From Pseudomonadota bacterium (GTDB taxonomy: Bacteria; Pseudomonadota; Alphaproteobacteria; Rhizobiales; Beijerinckiaceae), in NCBI GenBank assembly GCA_028876585.1, contig JAGWRL010000150.1, positions 1-11,764 on the forward strand: a DNA stretch of 11,764 nt. The letters run 5' to 3'. Of the stretch, positions 1 to 6,858 are shown one piece after another (position 1 is the stretch's first letter; each line of letters begins with the position of its first letter). A model generated the notes under the pieces. That model was given only the letters and a program-made list of their open reading frames with translations, was not told the origin of the DNA and made no database searches. A program made the position numbers and the translations under genes.

Positions 1-118
1 CGCGCCAGCCGGCGCGATCGCGCAAAGCGCGGCGCAGGTTGAGCGTCAGGCGACGCAGCGCCCGGCGCGGCGGCACATGGCGCGCGAAGGCGAGGGATTG
101 GCGCAGACGGTCGAGCAA
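1..118 (-). CDS. Partial N-terminus, possibly heparinase II/III-family protein
   Basis: An open frame reads leftward off the window edge, beginning 3 nt after the stop of the upstream glycosyltransferase. The first possible start is TTG at 118-116; a later GTG lies at 76-74. About 39 residues are visible. They are basic and leucine-rich, with a RHVPPRRALRRL-like stretch that resembles the N-terminal leader of heparinase II/III-type polysaccharide lyases, which often sit beside WbuB-like glycosyltransferases. That resemblance is from memory and weak. The tight spacing suggests an operon with the glycosyltransferase. No convincing ribosome binding site precedes the TTG. It could instead be another surface-polysaccharide protein, or the true start may differ. 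Confidence 0.4.
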   Translation of the reverse strand, partial: MLDRLRQSLAFARHVPPRRALRRLTLNLRRALRDRAGWR

Positions 119-121
119 GGC

Positions 122-1375
122 TCAGCGCGCCGCCGCGGTTTCGCGGATCGGCTCGCGCGCCGCGACCTTGGCCAGCAGCGCCAGGAAGCGCGCCGCCACT
201 TTGGCGCGGTCGAGGTTCTGGTCGGCGTAGGCGCGGCCGGCGCGGCCGTAAGAAGCCGCCAGCTCGGGATCGTCGGCGAGCCGGCGCATCGCGGCGGCGA
301 GCTCGGTCGCGCTCTCCGGCGTGATCGCCAGCCCCGCGCCGGCCGCCTCCAGCACCTCTTTCGCCTCGCCCTCGACGCCGAGGATGACGGGGCATTGCAT
401 CGCCATCGCCTCCGACATTTTCGACGGGTAGACGGTCTTGAACGTGTCGCTACGCTTCAGCAGGATCAGGCTGGCGTCGGTGGCGCTCCACAGGCCCGGC
501 ATCTCGGCTTTGGGGCGCTGGCCGAGCATCACGACATTGTCGAGCTTGCGCGCGTCGCGCGCGGCGCGCAGCCGCGCCTCCTCCGCGCCGCCGCCCGCCA
601 TCAGGAAGGCGAAGCGCGGCTCGCCCTTGAGCAATTCCGCGGCGTCGAGGATGGTGTCGAGGCCATGCGCCATGCCATGCGTGCCGACATAGGCGCCGAC
701 GAATTTGCCTTCGAGCCCGAGCTTGCGCTTGACTTCGTCGCCGTCGCCGCTCTTGCTGAAGGCGGAGAGATCGGCGCCGTTCATGAACACCGCGATCTTC
801 GAGGCGTCGCCGCAGCGCGCGGCGATATGCGGGATGAACCCGCGCGTCAGCGAGATGATCGCATCGGCCTGCCGGTAGGCGAAGCCTTCGAGCCATTCGA
901 GGAAGCGGATCGCCGCGCCCTTCTTCATCGCCCCGACCGCGACGATGCTTTCGGGCCAGATGTCGCGGATCTCCAGCACCCAGGGCGCGCGCTTGACCGG
1001 CCGCGCGAACAGCCCGACCAGCCCGCAGAAAAACTGCGGCGAGGTGGTCACGATCACATCCGTCCTGGGCAGGAACGGCAGCGCCAGGATGGCGGCGACC
1101 ATATAACTGACGTAATTGAGCACGCGCGGGAGAAACCCCTCATTGGCGGCGAGCCAGGTCCACAGCCGCACGATGCGCACGCCGTCGCGGGTCTCGCTCT
1201 GCCACAGGCGGTTGCGATAACCGGGATAGACCTTGCCGTTGGGGTGGTTGGGCGCGCAGGTGACGACCGTCACCTGCGCCCCCGCCTGCGCCCAGGCGCG
1301 GCAATGTTCGGAGGTGCGCGAGGCGGGCGCATTCACCTCCGGGGGGTAATAATGGGAAAAAAACAGAATACGCAT
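122..1375 (-). CDS. Glycosyltransferase family 4 protein (WbuB-like)
   Basis: A 417-residue GT-B-fold glycosyltransferase that probably transfers a sugar from a nucleotide donor during assembly of a surface polysaccharide, at the cytoplasmic face of the inner membrane. The start MRILFFSHYYPPE (ATG at 1375-1373) is the classic GT4 N-terminal strand. The frame stays open for 45 codons upstream, but that extension is arginine-rich and unlike the family. Visible features are EIRDIWPES at residues 135-143, a hydrophobic stretch near 90-122, a GTHGMAHGLD segment at 231-240 and a YPSKMSEAMAMQCPVI segment at 316-331 with the donor-binding Glu region. This combination is typical of WbuB, which acts next to UDP-sugar epimerases. 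A GAAGGGG-like ribosome site lies about 11 nt upstream. It is divergent from wecB, and the two share an 88-nt region. Donor and acceptor cannot be told from sequence. Confidence 0.88.
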   Translation of the reverse strand: MRILFFSHYYPPEVNAPASRTSEHCRAWAQAGAQVTVVTCAPNHPNGKVYPGYRNRLWQSETRDGVRIVRLWTWLAANEGFLPRVLNYVSYMVAAILALPFLPRTDVIVTTSPQFFCGLVGLFARPVKRAPWVLEIRDIWPESIVAVGAMKKGAAIRFLEWLEGFAYRQADAIISLTRGFIPHIAARCGDASKIAVFMNGADLSAFSKSGDGDEVKRKLGLEGKFVGAYVGTHGMAHGLDTILDAAELLKGEPRFAFLMAGGGAEEARLRAARDARKLDNVVMLGQRPKAEMPGLWSATDASLILLKRSDTFKTVYPSKMSEAMAMQCPVILGVEGEAKEVLEAAGAGLAITPESATELAAAMRRLADDPELAASYGRAGRAYADQNLDRAKVAARFLALLAKVAAREPIRETAAAR

Positions 1376-1463
1376 GACCAAAATCGCCCCTTCGCCTTTT
1401 TTCCGGCGCTTCGCCTCGCCAGATAGCCGCCGCCTTTGACCCAACCGCCACAGCGAGATCAAG

Positions 1464-2600
1464 ATGACCCCGCCCTTCCGCGTCGACCTTATCGTCGGCG
1501 CCCGTCCCAATTTCGTGAAAATCGCGCCGATCGTGCGCGCGCTGCGCGCGAAGGGAACTTTCGCGCCGCGGCTGATCCATACAGGCCAGCATTATGACTT
1601 TCTCATGGATCGGGTGTTTTTCGAGGAACTGCGCATCCCCGCCCCCGACGTCAACCTGAAAATCGGCTCCGGCCCCGCCTCCGAGCAGGTGGCGAAGATC
1701 ATGCTGGCGCTGCATCCGCTGTTCGTCGCCGACCGGCCGCACCTGCTGGTCGTGGTCGGCGACGTCAATTCGACCGTGGCGGCGGCGCTGACCGCCTCTT
1801 ATCTGCGCATCCCCATCGCCCATGTCGAGGCCGGCCTGCGCTCGTTCGACCGCGAAATGCCGGAGGAATTGAACCGCCTGGTGGTCGACCAGCTCTCCGA
1901 CCTGCATTTCGTCACCGAAAAGGAGGGGCAAGCCAACCTGATCGCCGAGCGGGTCGCGCCCGAGCGGATCAAGTTCGTCGGCAATGTGATGATCGACACG
2001 GCTTACGACGCGCTGGAGCGCGCCATTCCCGCGCCCGACACCTTCGCCGCGCTCGGCGCCTCGCCAGCGTTCCGCGAGCGGGCGGCGAACGGCTTCGGCT
2101 TCGCTACGCTGCACCGGCCCTCCAACGTCGACGACCCGGTCAAGCTCAAGGGCCTGATCGAGGCGCTAGCAAAGGTTTCGCAGAAACTGCCGCTGGTGTT
2201 CGCGGTGCATCCGCGCACGCGCGGCAATATCGAGAAGGCGGGCCTCGCCGAGACGCTCAACGCGCCGGGCCTGTTCGCCTGCGAGCCGCTCGCCTATCTC
2301 GCCTCGCTCGGCCTGATGCGCGACGCCAAGGTGGTCGTCACCGATTCGGGCGGCATGCAGGAGGAGACGACCGCGCTCGGCGTTCCCTGCATCACCGTGC
2401 GCGACAACACCGAGCGGCCGATCACCATCGAGGAAGGCACCAACACCCTGATCGGCGCCGACCCCGCACGCATCGGCCCGATCGTCGACGACATTTTGCG
2501 CACGGGCGGCAAGAGCGGGCGCAAGCCGGCGTTGTGGGACGGCAAGGCGGCGGAGCGCATCGCGGTCGAGGCGGAGGCGTTTTTGCGGGCGAGGAATTGA
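1464..2600 (+). CDS. wecB: UDP-N-acetylglucosamine 2-epimerase (non-hydrolysing)
   Basis: A 378-residue cytosolic enzyme that interconverts UDP-GlcNAc and UDP-ManNAc, supplying ManNAc-type sugars for surface polysaccharide. Family landmarks appear in order: GARPNFVK (12-19), GDVNST (99-104, with Asp100), HVEAGLRS (120-127, with Glu122), PEELNR (133-138), HR at 217-218, DSGGMQEE (294-301) and RDNTERP (313-319). These correspond to the catalytic Asp, Glu, Glu and His positions described for E. coli WecB and to the UDP-binding loop. The length matches the family (about 370-380). The ATG at 1464 directly precedes the first beta strand; its ribosome site is weak. The neighbouring glycosyltransferase fits a polysaccharide role. 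The last codons overlap the promoter-like TTGACA of the next module, whose TGA is the wecB stop codon. Confidence 0.95.
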   Translation: MTPPFRVDLIVGARPNFVKIAPIVRALRAKGTFAPRLIHTGQHYDFLMDRVFFEELRIPAPDVNLKIGSGPASEQVAKIMLALHPLFVADRPHLLVVVGDVNSTVAAALTASYLRIPIAHVEAGLRSFDREMPEELNRLVVDQLSDLHFVTEKEGQANLIAERVAPERIKFVGNVMIDTAYDALERAIPAPDTFAALGASPAFRERAANGFGFATLHRPSNVDDPVKLKGLIEALAKVSQKLPLVFAVHPRTRGNIEKAGLAETLNAPGLFACEPLAYLASLGLMRDAKVVVTDSGGMQEETTALGVPCITVRDNTERPITIEEGTNTLIGADPARIGPIVDDILRTGGKSGRKPALWDGKAAERIAVEAEAFLRARN

Positions 2601-2624
2601 CAAAAAGGCGAAAAGTGCAATAGT
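2597..2624 (+). promoter_or_regulatory. Candidate sigma70-type promoter for the DUF4160/DUF2442 module
   Basis: A perfect consensus -35 hexamer TTGACA lies at 2597-2602 and overlaps the wecB stop codon. After 16 nt comes AATAGT (2619-2624), which matches 4 of 6 bases of the -10 consensus. The position fits a transcript starting just before the GAGGA ribosome site at 2636-2640. It is based on pattern only; no start site is known. Confidence 0.5.
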
Positions 2625-2629
2625 TGCAC
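2615..2629. repeat. Inverted repeat, candidate operator
   Basis: GTGCAA-TAG-TTGCAC is a perfect 6-bp inverted repeat with a 3-nt centre. It covers the proposed -10 element at 2619-2624, where a bound repressor would block transcription. The obvious candidate repressor is the helix-turn-helix protein encoded at 2887-3324; that link is inference. Confidence 0.5.
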
Positions 2630-2649
2630 CGTAGCGAGGATGGACGTTT

Positions 2650-2884
2650 GTGCCAACGTTGCAACGCTTCGGCGCCGTCAGCATACGGATGTACGCCGAC
2701 GATCATCGACCGCCGCATTTCCATATTGTCGCGCCTGAACTTTCAGGTGCTCGTGCGGATTTCGGATTTAGCCGTGATTGTCGGCGAGGCCCGTCCTGCC
2801 GATATCGCCGGGGCGTTGGCGTGGGCGCAAGCCCATCAGGAGAGTCTCGCCCTCAAATGGGCGGAACTTAACGAGCGAGGTTGA
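2650..2884 (+). pseudogene. DUF4160 protein gene, broken by a +1 frameshift
   Basis: The start is GTG at 2650, 9 nt after a good GAGGA site (2636-2640). The first part reads MPTLQRFGAVSIRMYADDHRPPHFHIVAPE, with the RMYADDH..PHFH core of DUF4160 proteins, in the frame of 2650. That frame then loses resemblance to the family and runs on as an arginine-rich shadow. The family's second half, FQVLVRISDLAVIVGEA and then a helix ending in LKWAELNERG, continues in the +1 frame until TGA at 2882-2884. Removing one base near 2740 (the C of GAACTTT) joins the halves into about 77 residues, the usual DUF4160 length. It may be a real decayed gene, a sequencing error or, less likely, a recoded gene. DUF4160 genes are often found paired with DUF2442 genes and are suspected of belonging to toxin-antitoxin-like pairs; their activity is not established. 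Confidence 0.75.
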
Positions 2885-2886
2885 AC

Positions 2887-3324
2887 ATGCCGAAGAAGGT
2901 TTTGCCGCGCATCGTGGCGGTCAGCGCCGACGAGAAGCCGCTCACCCTTCGCATTCGCTGGGACAAGGCGGACGAGAGTGCAGTCGATGTGTCCGGGCTC
3001 GTCGAGACTTTTCGTGTCTACGAACCGCTGCGTTCGCCGGAAACGTTCGCCCGAGTTCGGGTTGGCGAGCACGGAACGGATGTTGTCTGGTCGGACGAAA
3101 TCGACATGTCGGCGGACACCCTGTGGCGATTGGCGCAGGAGCAGACGGGCGCTTCCATGTCGCCGCAGGCGTTCAAACACTGGCGGGAGCGTAAAGCCTA
3201 TACGTTCGATACAGCGGCGCGCGCACTGGGTTTGAGCCGCCGCATGGTCGCCTATTATGAGCAGGGAGCGAAACCGATCCCGCGCGTCGTCGCGCTGGCG
3301 ACCCGCGCGCTGGAACGCGATTGA
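2887..3324 (+). CDS. DUF2442 protein with C-terminal helix-turn-helix
   Basis: A 145-residue protein starting at ATG 2887, 2 nt after the end of the DUF4160 frame. A GAGCGAGG site lies about 6 nt upstream, so the in-frame TTG at 2881 is less likely. Residues of about 5-80 form a DUF2442 domain, with a strand/turn pattern around LTLRIRWDKADESAVDVSGL and FRVYEPLRSPETFARVRVG. Residues of about 93-140 form an XRE-like helix-turn-helix, with ARALGLSRRMVAYYEQG as turn and recognition helix. By analogy with other two-gene modules this would be the DNA-binding, autoregulating partner of the DUF4160 protein; that role is inferred. GC is visibly lower than in the flanking genes, consistent with acquisition. 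It ends 3 nt before the convergent sugar kinase, with no room for a terminator. Confidence 0.8.
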   Translation: MPKKVLPRIVAVSADEKPLTLRIRWDKADESAVDVSGLVETFRVYEPLRSPETFARVRVGEHGTDVVWSDEIDMSADTLWRLAQEQTGASMSPQAFKHWRERKAYTFDTAARALGLSRRMVAYYEQGAKPIPRVVALATRALERD

Positions 3325-3327
3325 CGG

Positions 3328-4251
3328 CTAAACGCGGTTTGAACCCAGCAACGCCTCCGTCTCCGCCCGCATCGGCGCGCTCGCCGCCCCCAGCCGCGTC
3401 ACGCTGATCGCCGCCGCCGCGTTGGCGTAAAGCGCCGCCTCGGCGGAAGTCCGACCCGCCAGCCGCGCGGCGATGAAGGCGCCGATATGGGCGTCGCCCG
3501 CGCCGGTGGAATCGACCGCCTCGACGGCGAAACCGGGAATCCGCAACGCCGCCGCCCCTTCCGTCGCCAGCCAGCAGCCGTTCGCCCCATCGCGCACCAG
3601 CGCGCCCTCGCGGCCGAAGGCCAGCGCCCGCGCGGCTGCGGCCGGGTTCGCTTCGCCGGTCAGCGCCTGCGCCTCGCGCCGGTTGGCGCTGACCCAGTCG
3701 GCGCGGGCCAGCGCCGGCGCGACGCGGGCGGGATCGAGGCCGACCACCAGCGGCGTCGGGTCGAACATCAGCTTGACTGCGCGCGGCAAGGCGGCGAGCA
3801 GTTCGGCGAAAATATCCGGCTCGGGCGGCTCCGGCGCGGCATAGCCGCCGAGCAGCGCCCATTGGAAATCGCCCAGCGGCAAGCGGGCGAGGTCTTGCCG
3901 GGCAGCGGCGCGCTCGGCGCCGGGATTGACGACATAGGCGCGCTCGCCGTCGCGCTCGACCAGCACGACGCAAAAGCCCTGGTCGATCTCCAGCGCCCGC
4001 GTTTGCAGCGCCTCGACGCCTTCGGCGGCCAAAGCGGCGCGCACCCGGTCGGCGAACGGCCCGGTCCCGAGCGCGCCGCCATAGGCGACGTCGGCGCCGG
4101 CGCGGCGCGCGGCGGCCAGCGCGTTGAAACCGCCGCCGGGGGCGATCAACGCCGCCTCAGCGCGCACTTCCTCGCCGGGACGCGGCAGGCGCTCGATCCG
4201 TTGCAGGATGTCGACCACCGCGCCGGTGAGTTGCAGCAGCCCGCGCCTCAC
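3328..4251 (-). CDS. PfkB-family carbohydrate kinase (ribokinase-like)
   Basis: A soluble ATP-dependent kinase that phosphorylates a sugar or nucleoside hydroxyl; the substrate is not identifiable. From the GTG start at 4251 it is 307 residues and begins MRRGLLQLTGAVVDIL, the first strand of the fold. A TTG at 4284 would add 11 residues; neither start has a clear ribosome site. PfkB signature 1 is seen as GGGFNALAAARRAG (39-52). The NRRE motif of the Mg/ATP region lies at 190-193. Signature 2 is DSTGAGDAHIGAF (247-259), with catalytic Asp253. The His after GAGDA replaces the more usual aromatic residue but lies outside the catalytic core. It is convergent with the DUF2442 gene, 3 nt away, and its upstream region is shared with phaR, which is read in the opposite direction. 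Confidence 0.9.
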   Translation of the reverse strand: MRRGLLQLTGAVVDILQRIERLPRPGEEVRAEAALIAPGGGFNALAAARRAGADVAYGGALGTGPFADRVRAALAAEGVEALQTRALEIDQGFCVVLVERDGERAYVVNPGAERAAARQDLARLPLGDFQWALLGGYAAPEPPEPDIFAELLAALPRAVKLMFDPTPLVVGLDPARVAPALARADWVSANRREAQALTGEANPAAAARALAFGREGALVRDGANGCWLATEGAAALRIPGFAVEAVDSTGAGDAHIGAFIAARLAGRTSAEAALYANAAAAISVTRLGAASAPMRAETEALLGSNRV

Positions 4252-4353
4252 ACGAAGCGGCCGGCCGGACGGGGAAAGACGCAAAGCGACGACATGTCGG
4301 ACGCAGGTTTGCGGCGCCAGCCCGGCTTGTCAATCGTCGAAGTCGGCGCCGCA

Positions 4354-4381
4354 ATGCGAGGATGCGATCTCGCATATGCGA
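4354..4381. repeat. ATGCGA repeat cluster with 12-bp palindrome upstream of phaR
   Basis: Within 28 bp there are direct ATGCGA copies at 4354, 4362 and 4376, plus one inverted copy (TCGCAT) at 4370. The last two form the perfect palindrome TCGCATATGCGA (4370-4381). The cluster lies 75-102 nt before the phaR start, in the 204-nt gap between the divergent kinase and phaR genes, where PhaR proteins are known to autoregulate by binding TGC-containing sites. It is a candidate operator; binding is inferred. Confidence 0.45.
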
Positions 4382-4455
4382 AAAATGCTGGTCCCGGCGG
4401 CAAAAATCTGCTTATTCTATGATCACTTTTCCATTTCGCTTCAGGCGCGCCCCAC

Positions 4456-5037
4456 ATGACGAACGCCGTAACGCCGATCACGATCAAGAAATACGCAAAT
4501 CGTCGGCTCTATAATACAGCGTCCAGCGCCTACGTTACGTTGGCCGACCTCGCCAAGATGGTTAAATCAGGTGAAGATTTCGTCGTATACGACGCCAAGA
4601 CCAACGAGGACATCACCCGATCCGTGCTGACGCAGATCATCTTCGAACAGGAGGGGGTCGAGGGCCAGTCGGTGCTGCCGATTTCCTTCCTGCGTCAGGT
4701 GATCCGCTTCTACGGCGACAGCGTGCAGGCCTTGCTGCCGAGCTATCTCGAATATTCGATCGACCGCTTCACCGGCGAGCAGCACAAGATGCGCGAATCG
4801 ATGTCGCACACGCTCGATCCCAGCGCTTATTCCGCCGCCTCGTTCAGCGCGTTGCAGGAAATGACGCGGAAAAATCTGGCGGCCTTCAACAAGGCGCTCG
4901 GCATGTTCACGCCTTTCCCCGGCGGCCCGACGGCGCCGGCCGCGCCGGCCAAGGACGGCAATGCGGAACTCAGCGAATTGCGCGACCAGCTCAGCGACAT
5001 GAAGCGCCGGCTCGACGAGATGGCCGAGAAGAAGTGA
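4456..5037 (+). CDS. phaR: Polyhydroxyalkanoate synthesis repressor PhaR
   Basis: A 193-residue cytoplasmic DNA-binding regulator that represses phasin and PHA-synthesis genes and is released by binding nascent polyester granules. The N-terminal PHB_acc_N domain is unmistakable: ITIKKYANRRLYNT (8-21), then a VTLADLAKMVKSGEDF segment and DAKTNEDITRSVLTQII (46-62). The PHB_acc repeat region follows at about 70-115, with VLPISFLRQVIRFYGDSVQ. A Pro/Ala linker at about 155-166 leads to a charged coiled-coil tail, probably for oligomerisation. The ATG at 4456 has only a weak AGG about 10 nt upstream. No phaA, phaB, phaC or phasin gene is in the window, so it acts on distant targets. The gene ends 3 nt before the convergent EAL gene. 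Confidence 0.95.
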   Translation: MTNAVTPITIKKYANRRLYNTASSAYVTLADLAKMVKSGEDFVVYDAKTNEDITRSVLTQIIFEQEGVEGQSVLPISFLRQVIRFYGDSVQALLPSYLEYSIDRFTGEQHKMRESMSHTLDPSAYSAASFSALQEMTRKNLAAFNKALGMFTPFPGGPTAPAAPAKDGNAELSELRDQLSDMKRRLDEMAEKK

Positions 5038-5040
5038 GTT

Positions 5041-6777
5041 TTACGCGCTAGCCAGGTTCGGCGCAGCGTCGGCGGCGCGCGTCTGCGCCGGCCCGATATA
5101 ATGGCCCTGGAGGTAGTCGACCCCCCATTCGCGCAGCAGGCGGGCGGATTCGGCGTCCTCGACCCATTCCGCCACCGTCAGGATGCCGAGATGCCGCGCG
5201 AAGGCGGCGAGCGTGCGCACGAAAAATCTGTCGTCGGCCGAACTCGCCAGCGCCTGCACGAACGCGCCGTCGATCTTGACCATGTCGACGCCGAGGCTGC
5301 GCAGGTTCTTGAACGAGGTGTGGCCGGCGCCGAAATCGTCCATCGCCACCCCAAGGCCGAGCGATTTGGCGCGCTTGAGCACGCGCGACGCCTCGGCGAT
5401 GTGAGCGACCGCCTGCGCCTCGACGATTTCGATCGTCAGCCGCGCCGCCGCGCCCGGCGCGCCCGCCAGCCGATCGCGCAGCCGCTCGAACCAGCCCGCC
5501 GACAGCAGCGAGGCCATCGAGACGTTGAGCGACAGCCGCCGCTCCGGATCGACGGCGAGATGGGCGACCGCGAGTTCGAGCACGCGCTCGTCGACCATCT
5601 CGATCAATCCCAGTTTTTCCGCCACCGGCACGATCGCGTCGGCGCCCAGCACCCAACCGTCGGGCAGATGCAGCCGCACCAGCGCCTCGTCGAACGGCGG
5701 CAGCCGCGATCCGGTCGGGGCGATCGGTTGCAGCGCAATGTCGAGCCGGCGGTCGTTGAGCGCGGCGACGATCTCGTCGCCGACCCAGGCCTCGCGCCGC
5801 CGCGCCTCCGCCAGCGCGTCGTTGACGGTGAAGACGGCGGTGGCCTCGCCGGTGTCGAACGCCAGCCCGAGCGCTTCGTCGGCGCGTTGCAGCAGCAGAT
5901 GCGCGCTGCGGGCGTGGCGCGGGCTGAGCGCGACCCCGACGCGCGCCTGGGCGCGCAACGGCCCGGCGGACGTGGGGTAGAATTCGCTGTTGACGCGCCT
6001 GGCGATGCGCGCCGCCGCCACCGAGGGCTGATCGTTGGCGCCAAGCGCGACCAGCAGCGCGAATTTGCCGCCGGAATAGCGCACCAGCTTGTCGCCGCCG
6101 CGCAGGCTGCGCGCCAGCCGGCGCCCGGCCGCCATGATGAGTTGGTCGCCCGCGTCATAGCCGTGGCGGGCGTTGACGGCGGCGAGATCGGCAAGCCCGA
6201 CCACCATCAGCGCCAGCGTGGCCTCGGCGGGGCGCGGTTCGGCGCAACGCTCGTCGACCCAGGCGTTGAAGGCGCGCCGGCTGCATAGCGTCCGCTCGAC
6301 GCCGTCCTCGGATTCCACGACATTGGCGGGCGCCTGGCCGACGCGCGACAGCACGCGCAACAGCCCGTGCACGCGGCTCGGCCGCCCGTCGGCGTCGGCG
6401 AACCAGCGGCCGAAATCCTCCACCGCCAGGCTCAGGCCGGCGCCGTCGCTCAGATTGTAATGGACGCGGAACGGCGCGCCGCCGCCCTCGTCGGCGGTCA
6501 GCCCGTTGAACACGGCGAGATAGCGCGAGGCGTCGGAATCGGCGGTGACCAGCGCGGCGAAGCCGGCGCCGGTGCGCAAGGCGCCCTCGGGCAGCCCGCG
6601 CAACGCGCGCCCGGCGTTGGGGCCGTGGGTCAGTCGGTCGCTGGCGATCTCCCAGTCGTAGACCACCGCATCGAGCGCGTTGAGGATGGCGATCGGGTTT
6701 TCGCTTTCCCGCAACGGCGTCGCGGGAGTCGGTTTCTGATGGGCCAAACCTCGCCGCCTCTGGCTGTCGCGCGGCAA
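5041..6777 (-). CDS. PAS-GGDEF-EAL protein, probable c-di-GMP phosphodiesterase
   Basis: A 578-residue signalling protein with no clear membrane segment, so probably cytoplasmic. Residues of about 26-140 resemble a PAS_3 sensor (AVVYDWEIASDRLTHGPN). Residues of about 160-320 form a GGDEF domain whose signature is SGGKF (235-239), so cyclase activity is unlikely; an RxxD (RGGD, 226-229) sits exactly 5 residues before it, as in a product-inhibition site. Residues of about 335-565 form an EAL domain with likely catalytic residues kept: EAL 364-366, Asn418, Glu450, DDFGAG 480-485, Lys501, Glu537 and Gln557. It most likely degrades c-di-GMP under PAS and GGDEF control. The furthest start is TTG 6777, which follows an in-frame stop; its ribosome site is weak. 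It lies 81 nt downstream of gloB on the same strand and may have its own promoter. Confidence 0.9.
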   Translation of the reverse strand: MPRDSQRRRGLAHQKPTPATPLRESENPIAILNALDAVVYDWEIASDRLTHGPNAGRALRGLPEGALRTGAGFAALVTADSDASRYLAVFNGLTADEGGGAPFRVHYNLSDGAGLSLAVEDFGRWFADADGRPSRVHGLLRVLSRVGQAPANVVESEDGVERTLCSRRAFNAWVDERCAEPRPAEATLALMVVGLADLAAVNARHGYDAGDQLIMAAGRRLARSLRGGDKLVRYSGGKFALLVALGANDQPSVAAARIARRVNSEFYPTSAGPLRAQARVGVALSPRHARSAHLLLQRADEALGLAFDTGEATAVFTVNDALAEARRREAWVGDEIVAALNDRRLDIALQPIAPTGSRLPPFDEALVRLHLPDGWVLGADAIVPVAEKLGLIEMVDERVLELAVAHLAVDPERRLSLNVSMASLLSAGWFERLRDRLAGAPGAAARLTIEIVEAQAVAHIAEASRVLKRAKSLGLGVAMDDFGAGHTSFKNLRSLGVDMVKIDGAFVQALASSADDRFFVRTLAAFARHLGILTVAEWVEDAESARLLREWGVDYLQGHYIGPAQTRAADAAPNLASA

Positions 6778-6858
6778 GGCAGGAGCCGCCGGCGTCTCAG
6801 CGGCAATCTGCGGCGGTAGCGGTTAATGCGCGCTTAAATCGGACCCATGCGGGCCGGG

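Noticed and set aside
77..1426. Long plus-strand open frame (449 codons) opposite the glycosyltransferase
   Set aside because: It is antisense to a clear GT4 protein. The product is rich in Arg, Gly, Ala and His without motifs, as expected of a GC-rich shadow frame.
1376..1510. 45-codon N-terminal extension of the glycosyltransferase
   Set aside because: The extension is Arg/Lys-rich, overlaps wecB, and the canonical GT4 start MRILFFSHYYPPE lies inside it at ATG 1375.
1140..2114. Minus-strand open frame of 324 codons spanning the wecB start
   Set aside because: It overlaps both well-supported divergent genes, and its translation has no motif or sensible start region.
2624..2740. Upstream ATG-started reading of the second DUF4160 frame (MHRSEDGRL...)
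   Set aside because: The residues before about 2741 in this frame do not resemble the family, while the other frame from GTG 2650 gives the exact DUF4160 N-terminus.
5101..6288. Plus-strand open frame of 395 codons inside the PAS-GGDEF-EAL gene
   Set aside because: The opposite strand encodes recognisable GGDEF and EAL domains; this frame has no family features and only reflects high GC.
6778..6858. Possible terminator or promoter between gloB and the EAL gene
   Set aside because: Only a 5-bp GGCCC/GGGTC stem without a T tract and no convincing hexamer pair are visible on the minus strand.
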